Positions 36,025 through 48,473 of a stretch of DNA of 64,000 nucleotides are shown one piece after another (within the stretch, counting starts at the first letter, position 1; each line of letters starts with the position of its first letter). Position numbers and translations under genes: made by a program. Source of the stretch: Acephala macrosclerotiorum (Eukaryota; Ascomycota; Leotiomycetes; Helotiales; Mollisiaceae); contig MU119415.1 of the NCBI GenBank assembly GCA_014904845.1, positions 1 to 64,000 of the forward strand, in the 5' to 3' direction. Below the pieces are notes generated by a model, which was not told the DNA's origin, searched no databases, and was given only the letters and a program-made list of their open reading frames with translations.

Positions 36025-37073
36025 GATGATCTACAGCTTCAAAGATATCCAAAAACGCCAATACTGGGCGACAAAGGTTAGAACAACAACATTCTGAACA
36101 GACACGGACACCCCGAAGTACTTATCTTCCATGACAATCAGGTTCGTCGGTTCAGTGGCTTTTCTTTAGTGTCACTGATTGCAGGTGCAGCTCCCCCATG
36201 TCAGCCTCGCGATAAGAACATGACGCTAGTCTTTGCATGGCCATTGGAGTGCCCGGATTCCCTGTCTTTTGAATGGTGAAGGTTTATGATTCGCACAGGG
36301 GAAGTGATAGCAGAATCCTCAGCCCAGGAAACGGTGCAACCAATGCAGAGAGATGCACCCAAGAGGAGGGCCGCCTTCGGGTCGCTGGGATTTGGTGGTT
36401 GACATTTGAAGAGGGTGTGACTAATGCGTTCTAGTGTGGGCTGGAAAAGGCCTGGAAGCAAGCGCTGTTTGAACGGGAGCTATGGCTTTGAGGGGCAAGT
36501 CGGGGTAAAGCTGCCTGTTTGGAACTAGTGGTGTTCATATCACTTGATATCAGACCGCGGGCAGAGAAGGCGTTGAAGGATAGAAAAGATTGGTTTCATC
36601 AGAAGCGGGGCGATGAAACATACGAGTAATGCTACCTCGTGCTTGGACCTCGGATGAAAGATAAAAATTTACAATTCGTGAGCAGACGACGAAGCGGAAG
36701 TATATGCGGAATCTGATCTTTTACCACCGTTTATCGTACTTCATGTATGAAGGCGGGGCCAGTCAGACCTAGAACGGGCAACCACCTTGTTCTTGAGACA
36801 CGCGATTGGGTTTTCTCCGTACTCAGTAATGTTCGGAATGAAAGATCGTTGGATTTGAAAGACATTCGAACTGTTGGTACGTACAATCTTTTCAGAATGA
36901 ACTCCAGTGGGTGTTGTAGCCGCCGCCGAACAAAATCCGAGTGCGGGAGAGAACACTGCTCTGTAGGCAAATTGACACCTAGTGATTAATCTTGACCACA
37001 ACGGTCGGAAATGATGGAGATCCGGGTGAGATGATGCTGAACTAGTCACCATGCATTTCTATTTTGCCTTCCT
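36025..37073. other. Intergenic, nothing recognised
   Basis: Permease promoter and downstream flank of phosphomannose isomerase. Short overlapping frames at 36731-37052 on both strands show no domain. Confidence 0.45.
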
Positions 37074-38476
37074 TCATAGCTTCTCCTTACCATCTTCCTT
37101 GCCTTGCAATTCGCAGAAAGCCTTGAAAGTGGTAAAGTCCTCACTCTCGCTCTCCAACACAACTTCTGCAGTTGCGCCCACGAAGTATACATATCCTGGC
37201 TTCACTTCCTCGACCTTGGGACCCACGCTGATCTTCCCATTGCCTGACGTGCAGATGAAAATACTTGGCCCAGCAATCCGCTCGAATGTTGCCTTGGCGC
37301 CTTTCTTCAGGAGATCCGTCTTGACCACACTGAACTCTTCAATCGGAGGATCATATAGCGTTGCTGATGAAGCAGAGGAGTAGGCGGTGGCATTGAGAGC
37401 AACATATGGGTAGTCGACAGGATCCATCTTCTGTTCCTCAATTGGAGCATAGGAGTATGTCAACATGTCCACCAATGTATCTACGTCCTTGAATTTTGGT
37501 GTGAATCCAGCTCGTACAACATTGTCTGATGCAGCCATGCATTCGATGATGTCTCCGCTCAGGTATGCGTGGATATCGTCTGCCTTTAGGAACATTGCTT
37601 CTCCAACCTCGAGCTTGACGTAGTTCAAAAAGAATAGCACGAAGAGTCCGATATCCTCTGGGAATTGCTTATCGAGTCGAACCACCAGATCTGCCAACTC
37701 TTTCCCCGGTGTGGCCGAGACACCGCCGCCTGCAAATTCCGAACCATCCTTCTCGGCGGATGCTACCAAGTCTTTGCTGGCCGCTGCGACTTCCTCCTTC
37801 TTAGAGTTCATTAGACCACCAAAAGCCTTCTGCAACGCCTTTTTGTTCTTTATCTCGTCATCTTCCTTCTCTGAAGTCTCCTGTCCCTTCACTGCTGAAA
37901 TGAATGCATCTGCCTCCGACTCTCCCACCAACTTCTTCAGTGATGGCACAGTTGAGAGAAAGTGCGATACCTCTGCCAATGGTCTGAAGCCACATAATCC
38001 ATCGAAAGGTGTAATTGCAATAGTCATCTCTGGCTTGTGGTTGTCATCTGGATAGTTCTTGCTGTCTTTCGCATGCAGCTTCTCTGCCAACTTCTTATTT
38101 GGGTGTGCCTGTATGCTGAGAGCTTTGCCAATTGACAAGACTTTGAAGAGGAAAGGTAGCTTCTGGCCGAACTTCTCGCTGATGTCGGTGGAGAGGAGAG
38201 CTTGGTTGTCTTGGATGAGGTCGAGGAGTGTTCGTTTCGTAGCGACATCTTTGGAAGGATTCGAAGGATGTGTTCCCATCCACAACTAGAGGTCGTGAGT
38301 ACATGTCGAGATAGTACTCAAGTCAAGAATACCTCTGCGTATGGCTTGTCTTCCTGGATTGAGAAATCATCAGCGGGGGTAGCAGCAGCGAATTTGGCAG
38401 CTGCTGAATCCTTGCCGACTTTTCCCCAATCATAGCTGTTGACTCCGCACTGGAGTCTGATCAGAGGAATCTGCAT
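37074..38476 (-). CDS. pmi1: Mannose-6-phosphate isomerase, type I
   Basis: Zinc enzyme that interconverts fructose-6-phosphate and mannose-6-phosphate for GDP-mannose, glycoproteins and cell wall. Exon 1 (ATG 38476, [20 protein letters not shown]) and a long exon 2 join over an intron at about 38287-38332; about 450 residues. Family signatures are [42 protein letters not shown] (metal and substrate side chains) and [21 protein letters not shown] lysine- and alanine-rich helical insert lies between the first and second halves, as is common in filamentous fungi. Frame intact. Confidence 0.95.
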
Positions 38477-38775
38477 TGTGATAGTATAACAAGGTGAGGT
38501 CTGTTGAAGATGTGTCCATTCGAGGACCCTGAGAAAGTTGGAGATTCAACGTCACTGGTCTTGACCCCGCGCTAGTTTTTTGACAGCCAATCATAAGCTG
38601 TCCATGCGTTGACGGCGTGTAAGGCTGAAAGTCCGCCGTCTCCAACTTCATTCCTTCTGCACCACTATCTTTCTTGCACATACTTGTCCACCTACAGCTG
38701 AGGAAAGTACGATCAGCATAGAGTATTCTTATCCGAGTCCGGAGTAAGTCCGCGATCAACATCACAGTAAAATCA

Positions 38776-39243
38776 ATGTCCCAGCAGCGTTGGTACAACC
38801 GCTAACATGTCGCTCCAAGGGAACTGAACGAGTTGAAAGGAGACGAAACCGGCATTGACCTTCACAAGCAGCGGAACAGTGGAGTTGCAGGTTTTTCGAG
38901 AAGAGCTCGTGCATTCTTCAACGACGCTCTCGAAGCTCCCTCGACTACGGTCTCGCAATCCCGCACTCGACAGTCTCCAAAGCGGAAAGCATCTCAACCC
39001 GCGAATCCGGAAATACCCAAAAGGGCTCGATCCACGCAAGACCTAGCAGTAATACCTCTATTGGCTAGCTCAGAGCCGAACACTGCAGTGAACCCAGATT
39101 ATCCAAAGTCAGACGAACATTCTACCAGGCAACAGCACGGTTATCTCCCTGGGGAAATATTGGGAAGGGACAGTGGACCGAGCAAGACAACAAGTACAAT
39201 CCCTACATATCACATACGATCTCTAAAGCTCCAAATTAATTAG
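38776..39243 (+). CDS. Hypothetical basic protein, 5' end uncertain
   Basis: A 136-codon frame (38833-39243) ends 42 bp before the SGF29 start. It contains FSRRARAFFNDALEAP and two basic patches (SPKRKASQ, EIPKRARS) that could be nuclear signals. No ATG opens this frame; the ATG at 38776 is one frame away, so an unusually short intron or a one-base error would be needed. It may instead be the leader of the SGF29 transcript. No known family. Confidence 0.35.
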
Positions 39244-39284
39244 ATTAATCAAGCCTCACATCTTTGGCTTCCTCTCCAGATTCA

Positions 39285-40289
39285 ATGTCTTCTCAAAGGA
39301 GCCGGACTGGCAGAAGCAACCCCCGTGGCGACTCTCATGATCTGTCTGCCCAAACAATGTATACAGAGTTGAGCACTGGTCTCATGCAAGCCTGGGATGA
39401 TGCTGAAGCCAGGGCGAGAGAATTGAATACTCAGATATTTGCACTGGAAGAACGTATGAAGCGCGACGAGAACGCAGGTATCAGTAAGTGCGATTTCATG
39501 ATCGTTAGCACCGTGTCCTAATTCTGCCTAGAACCGTCAATAGCAACAATAGACACTCTCAGTGGTCTTTACCGCGAGAATGTGCGGATTACTGAGGAGC
39601 AAAAGGAAAGAAAGAACGAGATCAAAAACACCCTAGAAGTCATTACGGCAATGCGGAAGACCGAAGAACAGAGTGCTCCAGAAATCACAGCCCGCGCAAC
39701 TAGTTCCCGCTCCGGCATGGAGTTCGATGGGCCATCCGACTCCCCTATCCCTTCGCCGGCTGACAATCGTCAAGCTAGGAAATTTGGTACATCGAGGACA
39801 GGCAGTCAGCCCCCGAGTAGGCCAGATGGAACCCCTTCAGAAGGCAGCGATAAAGCCAAACAGCCCAAGATTGTTTATGAAAAGGGCCAAGAGGTTGCCT
39901 TCAAGCGTAAAACTCCAGGAAAGCCTGAAGAGCAAGATTGGATCCAGGGCAGGGTCGTCAGGGTGATCGGAGAGGGCAAAAGCCGCCGATATGATGTTGA
40001 AGATCCATATCCAGACAACAAGGAAGAAAATGGTCCCCCACCGGCCCCTATCATCTACAAGTCTTCAGCTTCTCAAATGGTACCTATCCCACCTGAAGGT
40101 TCCCATTTCAAAGACTACGAGATTGGCAGACGGGTTTTGGCTCTCTACCCCGAAACGACAACATTCTATCGTGCCGAGGTTAAGGCCATTTTGAACGATG
40201 GTTCGGACGTCCAATTACTCTTTGAGGATGAAGCAGCCGGTGAGCTCAAGATTGTTACGCGACGTTTAGTATTAGACCATAAGGGTTAG
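39285..40289 (+). CDS. SGF29: SAGA complex subunit SGF29
   Basis: Reads H3K4 methylation for the SAGA and related histone acetyltransferase complexes. The N-terminus contains a helical coiled-coil (LMQAWDDAEARARELNTQI ... RITEEQKERKNEIKNTL). A Ser/Pro-rich linker follows, then the C-terminal double Tudor (SGF29_C): KGQEVAFKRK, DWIQGRVVRVIGEGKSRRY and RRVLALYPETTTFYRAEV, in which the aromatic residues of YPETTTFYRAEV form the methyl-lysine cage. An intron at about 39485-39532 joins NAGI to KPSIA. About 318 residues, normal length. ATG 39285 is the first ATG in frame. Confidence 0.93.
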
Positions 40290-41074
40290 GTTTGATTTCA
40301 CAATGGCGAAGACCTCGAAGTGCATTATTAAGGCGTCTTTGGCGTGTTCAAACCAGCGTGGGCGTTAGGCAAACTATGGATGCATACCCGATGTATTGAT
40401 ACCAAGGTCGGACTGCGGTCTTCGCAGATTAAAAGTGTTATTAGATCACTTTACATTACAACTAAGATTGCGTTCTCTCTTCTTCTACAAACCCTGTTCT
40501 GGTGATGTATGAATTTTTGCCATAGTGCTCTGCCCCTGAATCATTAGTCAGCGGCTCAGCTAAACTCTAAACGCGGTCAGCCCCTGAAACAACCGCGTTT
40601 CGTAACATTTTAATGAACATCTAACCAGATCACACCCCAAGCACACGCCCAAATTCCAAATTGCCCGGCGTCTACGGCTCAGAATCTCTCGAGCTTCCCT
40701 AAAATTCGACAAATTGCCGGCGCCACTACCGCATAACTTTCCGACAACGATTCTACGCTGCTTTCGTCAACGACGAAATCTATACGAAAGGACGGAGAGA
40801 CTTCACACGCGACCACTTCGAACGACGGAATAAAGGAAGCGAACAGGGAGACAAAGCTGAGATTGAGAACTAGGCGCAGGCAGAGACATTGAATTCTGGT
40901 ATCCGCAGACCCGTGCGCTTGTTTCTCTGACTCGAGGATAAAGACGAATTTCCATACGGAAGGGATCCACACCATTGCGTCCACCGACCTCGACAATCCC
41001 TCCATCACAACCCCTCCTACCCTATCCTCCTCATACAACCTTAAACAACTGTGAATCCACACAAGCCCTTCAAA
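40290..41074. other. Intergenic, nothing recognised
   Basis: SGF29 terminator side and the ARF promoter. A 211-codon minus-strand frame (40679-41314) overlaps ARF exon 1 and has no domain, so it is treated as a shadow. Confidence 0.5.
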
Positions 41075-41930
41075 ATGGGAGGTCAACTCTCCAAGATGAT
41101 GGGCAAGATCTTTGGATCGAAAGAAATGCGCCTGTTGATGCTGGGACTCGATGCTGCGGGAAAGACGACGATATTGTACAAGTTGAAGCTGAATCAGGAC
41201 GTCACGACGATTCCGACGGTGGGGTTTAATGTTGAGACGGTTACATATAAGAATGTTAAGTTTAATGTTTGGGATGTGGGTGGACAGGATAAGATTCGGC
41301 CCCTTTGGAGACATTATTTCTCTGGTATGTTGGGATCTCCTCTCCGCTGGCTCTAGGATGGAAAGCCTCGGTGGCAGATCTTGGGAAGCTGGTAGTAATT
41401 GGATTGAGGGATTGGAGAGACGTTGTGCTAATCGTCATTCTGCAACAGGTACTCAAGGTCTTATTTTCGTCATCGATTCCTCGGATAGAGGGCGCATAGA
41501 AGAGGCAAGACTGGAATTGCACAGAATCATCAACGACCGAGAAATGAAGGAATCTTTGCTTTTGGTCTTTGCGAACAAGCAGGATATTCAAGGAGGTTCG
41601 TGCTATTGCCCCACACCCTTCCCAGGCTAGACGACTGTCTAGAAGTCCTACAACCGGCTGAGCAATACCGTTGGACAAATTATACTAACAAGAACCAGCA
41701 ATGAAACCACAAGAGGTCACCGACGAGCTCAAGCTTACCACGCTAAAAGACAAAGTCTGGTACGTGGTACCAAGTTGCGCGACAACAGGAGAAGGATTAC
41801 TTGAAGGCTTGGTACGATCCCCTCCCTCCCTTTGTTTCCCCCCAACTCCTTTCCTCCATAAATTAACAGCATTCACCAGGCATGGCTATCCAACAACGTC
41901 AAATCACCCCCCGCCCAAGCCAAAAAATGA
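41075..41930 (+). CDS. ARF6: ARF6/ArfB-type small GTPase
   Basis: Membrane-recruited GTPase for endocytosis, polarity and actin at the cell periphery. It starts [18 protein letters not shown] with Gly2 for myristoylation. P-loop GLDAAGKTT, switch [13 protein letters not shown], switch [23 protein letters not shown] in FANKQDIQG, and SCATTG near the end. Four exons: introns join YFSG to [10 protein letters not shown] to AMKPQ and EGL to AWLSNNVK, ending at TGA 41928-41930; about 188 residues. The [12 protein letters not shown] start and [13 protein letters not shown] are closer to ARF6/ArfB than to Golgi ARF1. Frame intact. Confidence 0.93.
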
Positions 41931-43502
41931 ACGCAGATATCCAACCCCCAAGAACCACGACGCTTACGACCAACCTCTACTTCTCCCTCTCCCCTACGAT
42001 TCGATTCCTAGACAGGCAACAAATGGCACGGCGAACGGACGGATACATGAAAAGCGAATCAGATCAGATTGACCCCGAATACCTCTTTCACGACCTTCCT
42101 CTGGCCATGCGATGCGGTTTGATATAGTGTGGATTAGCTTAGCTTGTACAATTTGATGATGCCGATGCAGCGTTGCTTTTGCTCTTGCTTTTAACTTGTT
42201 TTCCCATTCCCAGCTATTTTGCGTTGCGTTGCGATTTTTTTGACGAGGTTGATTGGCGGCGATACCAGGTTCTTTCGCTCTTTCTTCTTTTGCGGGCGCG
42301 GTGAGCCGCTAGCGAGGGTTACGCACTTTTTGTGCTAGTTTGGGGCTCTTCTTATTCGTTTCTGATTTTGATTCTTCATGATGTGGGGGGACGAGGAGTG
42401 AGGGGAAGGAGAGTGGGACAAAGGAAGTTGAAAGGTGAAGGGGGAGAGAGGAAAGGACTTTGAAAAAAGATATGAAATTGTAATTGTAAGTAGAACTTTG
42501 TAATAATAGGCAACGCTGCTGGGTTATGAGCTATGATTCAACATGTGGTTCCTTGAGGATCCTTTGACGGATGTGAAGGTCTCGATTCGTGGTTCGTGAT
42601 TTTCATGATTGATGTACAACGTGTGGGGATTTAAAACGCTCCTCTTTTCTTTACGTCGAGAACTCCACTTCCCTGCTCACAACTTTCGACAATGGCAGTG
42701 TTCCAGCTTCTCAAAATATACAGCTCCCGCTCCTTCCCGAATCATGTCGAAATCATCAAAGTCGTTCATCCACGGCGTCTGCCTCCGCATTAACCCCAAT
42801 TCTCTCCCAACACAGGGCAAAGTCACATCGAGATTCTGTGCTCAACGGAAACAATTCAACCCACAACACCGAAACCTCCAAACAGGTTTATAAACACCAT
42901 GTCCATTAGCCGTGATATTTCCTCCAGCTCGTCGTCCACCGAAACCTTTGTTGTAGAGGAATGGCATTTCGAATATTTCTCTCTTTTCAGTTCGTTTAAT
43001 TTTCAAAATTATCTGTCTTTCCTCCCAAGAATGAAAGCCGGCGGCGAAAGGCGTTCGATATTTATATCCCTTTTCATGAAATACACTTCACTTAGCCCTC
43101 ACCAAGAACACCAAAAGTCGTCAAAATCAAGGAAATCCACATCGTGCACTTGATCCTCCCGCCGAGTGTCTTGGCTGACATCGGTTCTGAAGATCTGTGG
43201 CGGTGCTGATGTGGCGGTGCGAGCAAGATAATGGGCCGTGAAAGAGGAGAAAGGTCTTGGCATCGAAACCCAGACGCCACAACCGCCCGATCTCGAGCGG
43301 TGAAGTCCCAGTTTTCCTTTTGGTTCCGGGTGAGAGTGAGCCGTCGGTGAAAGATGCAGTGAGTGAGATGCGGTGATGAGGTGAGTAGATGGGACTGCAT
43401 CCGCATACTACCGTGAAAAGCATGTGGAGCGCAGCGGGGGGACAATCAAGAATCCCGAAATCCGATCTCGTGCATTGGCCGTTGATGTAGTGCGTGATGC
43501 AC
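41931..43502. other. Convergent intergenic region
   Basis: 1.6 kb between the 3' ends of ARF6 and SSN3. Plus-strand frames at 42609-43153 (one serine-rich) show no family. No repeats seen. Confidence 0.45.
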
Positions 43503-45086
43503 TCACTCCTTCAGCCTCTTCGCCGGCCTGCTATCGTCCGGTAATCCGCTGCGTTTGGTGCCTGGAAGGCTGCTTGTTCTGATGTCGTTGTCGTCTTGAC
43601 TCACCCTCCGATGCGGATACTCCATCTTCACGCCCTCAAAACAATTACTACTCACTTTATCACCTGTACTAAAGAATGGATGTTGGAGCGCTTGTTGAGC
43701 CGTGAGTCTTCGTTCAGGATCATATTCTAGGAGTCCGGATAAAAGTCGGTAGCCTTCTGCTCCGAGACTGGCGTTGGATGATGGGTTTGATGTCGCGGAG
43801 TGCGAGTTGATAGTGCTGTAGTACCATTTCTCTAGATTTGATCCTGATTTTGGATGCGTTGAGGAGAGGGTTGAGAGTTGGGAGTATTCTGGCATGTTGA
43901 CTAGATGTGGCCATTTCTCTTTCGTGGGGATTCCCATGATCTCGGCAATTTTCTGCATCTGATTCCTTTGAAATGGAACCGTTTTCTTGGAATCCATCTT
44001 TGCCTCCTCGCCTTTGAAGATTGGTCGTAGACTGAGGAGTTCAGCGAAAATGCAGCCTACGGCCCACATGTCGATGGCGGGGGTGTAGTGTCTTGATCCG
44101 AGGAGGAGTTCGGGTGCTCGGTACCAGATCGTGACGACAACTTTGTCGCCTGAGAAGAGGGAGTGGAGGGGTTTGTTGAAGAGGCGTGCTAAGCCGAGAT
44201 CTCCGATTTTGACCTCGCCGGAGGATGTCACCATGATATTTGCTGGTTTCAAATCTCGATGTAGGACCCAGTTGGCGTGGAGGTATTGGCAACCGTTTAG
44301 GAGTTGGAACATAATACTTTTGACTGTTGATGGTGGGATGGGATGTCGTGTTGGTTGGGTGTGGTGGTGGATGATTTGGAGGAGGTCGTGTTCGGCGTAT
44401 TCGAAGACCATGAAAATACATTTGTCTTCGAGGATGATTTCAATCAGCTTAATGACACTAGGGTGACTGAGTTCCGAACATAGTGCCATTTCCCGGACAG
44501 CAGATTGTGAAATTCCGGTGTATTGGATCTGCTCGCCTTCCTTATCTAGGACACGTGGTCAGTATCCCTGAAGTCAGAATGAGGGATATACAAACCAGGC
44601 TTGAATTTCTTGATGGCAAATTCACCAGCCTGGCCATGACGACCAATAGCCTTGTAGACTCGTCCATAGGTACCACTGCTGATGAACCCAATGACTTTGT
44701 ATCGATCGATAACCCTGACTTTGCTCTGGTAGCCAATATTTGGTCCCAGACCTCGATCAGCGGGATCTATCACTGTCAGTATAATCCATCAAGGCATCGA
44801 GTAACACACGAAAAGGAGGTCGTCTTCCAGGAAACATGTTGAGATGCTTGAAAGTCGAGGCTCGTATGACGGCCCCAAATGAAAGCAGAATAAGAAATCA
44901 TACAGTCATCTCGATTACGAAATCATGAGGCTGAAATGAAGACAAGGCTCTAAAAGAAGGCGGATGAGACAGAATCAGTACCATCAAAAGCTTGCTGAAC
45001 ACTCCTCTTTAAAGTCTGGGTCCTCGGAGCGTTGGCCGAGGAAGGCCCTGCACCCCCGGTCGACGGCGGATTCGATGTCAGGCTCA
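43503..45086 (-). CDS. SSN3: Cyclin-dependent kinase 8 (Mediator kinase)
   Basis: Catalytic subunit of the Mediator kinase module; with cyclin C it phosphorylates RNA polymerase II and transcription factors. Exon 1 ([16 protein letters not shown] ... VQQAFDG) is followed by a long 210-bp intron to [17 protein letters not shown]. The kinase core shows the glycine loop [14 protein letters not shown], Lys in FAIKKFKP, the [12 protein letters not shown] helix, [20 protein letters not shown] (family usually DMGFARLF) and [32 protein letters not shown], then the CDK8 insert [13 protein letters not shown]. About 440 residues. Frame intact to the stop at 43503. Confidence 0.93.
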
Positions 45087-46535
45087 TAATGGCAATTATT
45101 GACGTGCGTGTATTTTACGGTTGCTTATGCTAGAATATGCGCGTGCAAGTGTGCGACTGGTGCTCCGTGCTAAGTGCTAGGGAGATATTACGGTATGCGA
45201 TGCGTTCTGCAGGGCAGATGCGCGGTGGTTGCGGCGGGGGCGTTTATCGAGTCGAGTCGAGTCGAGTCTTGGTTCCTCTCGGGTTTGGGGTTGCGTTGTA
45301 CCCGCAGGCGCAGCTGAAGTTAGATCAGGCGAGGAGCGAGGAGGAGAGGGGGCAGTGGGCAGTACGGTACAGGTAGCAGAGTGGCAGCGTGCGGCGAAGA
45401 TTGGCGGTAAAGCACGAAGTGAGAGGTAGAGAGCTAGAAAGAGACGAGAGGCGACAGGCCAGGATGCAGATTGTGGGAGGATCTTGGAGTCAGCGCTTAG
45501 GTGGGGATGTGGATGTGGATGTATGGCATAAGGGGAGAGATATCATGTGGGTTTGTGTGTGGATGTGGCAGGTGAACGACACATCACGATATCAAAAGAG
45601 CCAGCGAGCCAGCGAGCCAGCCAGGAGATCCGTCGTGGTAGAAGCTGTAAGAGGGTGTTGAAGGGTCTTCTTGCTTTAACCCGAAAAGGCGATCACGACC
45701 ACGGGCTCTGTCCCCTCTATGGCTTGAATAACTCCGATGGACAATCAGGCGGGGTAACACGCGGTACGATTGATCCTGTACCACCTCGAATGGGTGACCT
45801 GCTATGACGCCGATAGGAAGCGGTTTATAAAGTCGCTTGCGTAAAAGGGCGGGGAGGGGGGTTAGAGGGGCTGGAGGGGTTGAGGGAGGACTTCGGAGGA
45901 GACGGTCGGTTGAGGCGAGTGAGTCTTGGTAAGGGGTTGGGTGGAGATAGCTGACCGCGCCGACGGTACCAACTTGGTAGGTGGGTATTTGCTGAACCGT
46001 ATTTCAAAGTAATCCTGTGATCATCGAGCTGTCGTGGAGCGGGGTAATTTGCGAATCGATATGTTTGAGTAAGACCGAGAGACACGTATTTGGAAAGTCT
46101 GTTTGTAGCCGGATTGAGCCTTGCGAAGGTTGTGGATGTGGTTGTGGTTGGGAGGTAACCTTAACAAGCCGTCGGGATGACTGCAGAGTGCAGCGTCCCT
46201 ACTGATGATAGTATACCGTATGTCGAAGAGAGGAATGAAGGGGCGAATTCCGAGAGGATGAGATGAGACAAAAGATACATGAGAGTAAGTAAGGAGTTGG
46301 AATCCCATCCGAGTGGTTCTGATGTGGAGAGTTTTGGCTGCAGAAGTTGGTCACATTGCGGCTCTTTGCATATCTCATGCATAACTCGTTTCATAAGGTT
46401 AACATTGCACAAATCGTGTAACACCAGAGCTCCATTAGGAACGCAACAACAACATGGTACGCTCCACAGCAACGACCAAATAATTACATCCCGTGGTACA
46501 GATATGCGACTGCAGCTCGCAGTACCTCTCTCGTC
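45087..46535. other. Divergent promoter region with simple repeats
   Basis: 1.4 kb between the starts of SSN3 and a sugar transporter. It holds short simple repeats: GAGTC four times near 45250, a GCCAGCGA repeat near 45600 and GGATGT repeats near 45510. No protein-coding signal recognised. Confidence 0.45.
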
Positions 46536-48086
46536 ATGCCGTCAGCAGGATTAAGGCAATGCATTCACGATGTGACGCTCTACTTGGTGTATCTGATCTT
46601 CATAGCCGCCCTTGGACCTCTCCAGTTCGGTTTCCATCTGGTATATCCCACTTCTGCTACACTGCTTTCATGCTGACCTCTCCAGGCTGAGCTCAACGCT
46701 CCCCAAGATGTCATTACCTGCAAGAAAACCTCTGTCGCCGAACACGTAGCCTCGACGCCCGACTCGAAACTCCCACAATGCATTCCCATGTCCGAAGCCG
46801 AGTTCGCAGCCTTGTCCTCGATGTTCGTCCTTGGAGGGTTCATTGGAGCTATCACCTCTGGTCCCATATCCTCCCATCGTGGCAGACTCCTAGCTATGCG
46901 GATCACGGCCGTCTTCTTCATAGTGGGAGCTACGATTGAGACGCTGGCTGGCACAGTACCTGTTATGGCTATTGGCAGACTGCTTTCGGGCGTGGGAGGA
47001 GGGGCATCGACTGTTATTGTGCCCATCTACATCTCAGAGATTGCTCCACCAAACGAGAGAGGACTCTTCGGATCAATGACCCAGGTCGCAATCAACATTG
47101 GCATTCTGGTTACACAGACGATGGGATATTACTTGAGCAAAGGCTCATCATGGAGGATCATACTCGCGGCTGGTTCTGGACTCGGTCTGGTACAAGGAAT
47201 CGGGATGTGCTTCATGCCAGAAAGCCCTGCATGGCTAGCAGCACACAAGCAATCCCAGAAGGCTGTCCGAGTCCTTCAACGAGTTCGAGGACACTCCTAC
47301 GACATCTCCGAAGAAATCGAAGATTGGGAAGTCGACAAGAACGTAGTGGAAGAAGAGCGCCTGTTGATCGACCCAGAGACTCGACGTCGAGAATCAGTCA
47401 CCAGCAAAGCTTCAGCTCGAAACGTAGGACACGTAGGATTCTTCCAGATCGCCAAAGACCCCTACTACCGACCAGCTCTTATCGCTGTCATCGGTATCAT
47501 GGTCTCCCAACAATTCACCGGAATCAATAGTATAATGATGTACTCAGTCTCCCTCCTGGAAGGCGTCCTACCCGTAACATCCAGCCTCCTCACAATCATG
47601 ATCTCAATCATCAATCTTTTCACCACCATCATCTGTGCCCCTCTCGCAGACAAAATCGGCCGAAAAGCATGCCTCCTCCTATCCATCGCAGGAATGGGAA
47701 CAATGTCCCTTCTCCTCGCTCTCTCAATGCGTCTCGACTTCAAACTCCTCTCTGCCATCTCTGTCCTTGCATTCGTAGCCTTCTTCGCTACAGGTCTCGG
47801 ACCAGTGCCGTTCATGATGGCTAGTGAATTGGTGGAGACGGAAGCTGTGGGTGCTACTCAGAGTTGGGCTTTGGGAGCTAATTATGTTGCTACGTTCTTG
47901 GTGGCGCAGTTCTTCCCAATTGTGAATACGTTCTTGAATGATAAGTGGGGAGGAAAGGGGTGGGCTTTCTTTATTTTTACGGGGTTGGCTGCATTGTGCT
48001 TCTTGTTTGTGAGCTGGAGAGTTCCGGAGACGAAAGGGAAGAAGGATCCGGATGAGGTTTGGGGACGGGAGAGGAGGATTGATTGA
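46536..48086 (+). CDS. MFS sugar transporter, VPS73/YBR241c-like
   Basis: Twelve-helix transporter similar to yeast Vps73 and Ybr241c, which are placed on the vacuole; substrate unproven. Exon 1 from ATG 46536 (MPSAGLRQCIHDVTLYLVY) encodes the first helix IFIAALGPLQFGFHL, an intron 46641-46685 follows, then AELNAPQDVITC and the long exon 2. Sugar-porter motifs: GRLLSGVGGGASTVIVP, ISEIAPPNERG, MPESPAWL, QQFTGINSIMMYS, DKIGRKACLL, FMMASELVETEA, VPETKGK. About 500 residues, intact. The first exon is short and easily missed. Confidence 0.9.
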
Positions 48087-48473
48087 AGACTACAGACATT
48101 GCGATGAGATTTCATGGTTCAGCATGAGATAGGAAGTATTTGGGTGTTCGGGGGAGTTGGGTTTGGGAAAGTTGGGTTTGGGAAAGTTGAGCATATCCGG
48201 GTAGCAGTCACGGGAAGCGGGTTGATGGCGTACTTGACTGGATATTATTTGATTTGAATGCTATGTTTCACATTCCATCGCATCATCAAGCGGTTCTGTG
48301 TCTCTGAGATTCTTCAAGTGAAGTCTCGCATTTCTACTTCATCCTAGCCTGTTTCGTACTCGAGCGAGCTAACAAAACAATTACATCACTTATTCTATCT
48401 CTCGGCACAACATCTGATGTTATTCTGCCCTCCTTTTTTTTCATCTCGAATCAGTTGATTCGATCAAGTCTTC
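48087..48473. other. Intergenic, nothing recognised
   Basis: Between the transporter stop and the kelch start. It holds a short direct repeat GTTGGGTTTGGGAAA near 48158 and a T-run near 48433, and no gene. Confidence 0.5.

Noticed and set aside
40679..41314. 211-codon minus-strand frame
   Set aside because: Antisense shadow of the ARF6 first exon and promoter; no domain.
45240..45275. Tandem GAGTC repeat in the SSN3 promoter
   Set aside because: Only four copies; an ordinary simple repeat.
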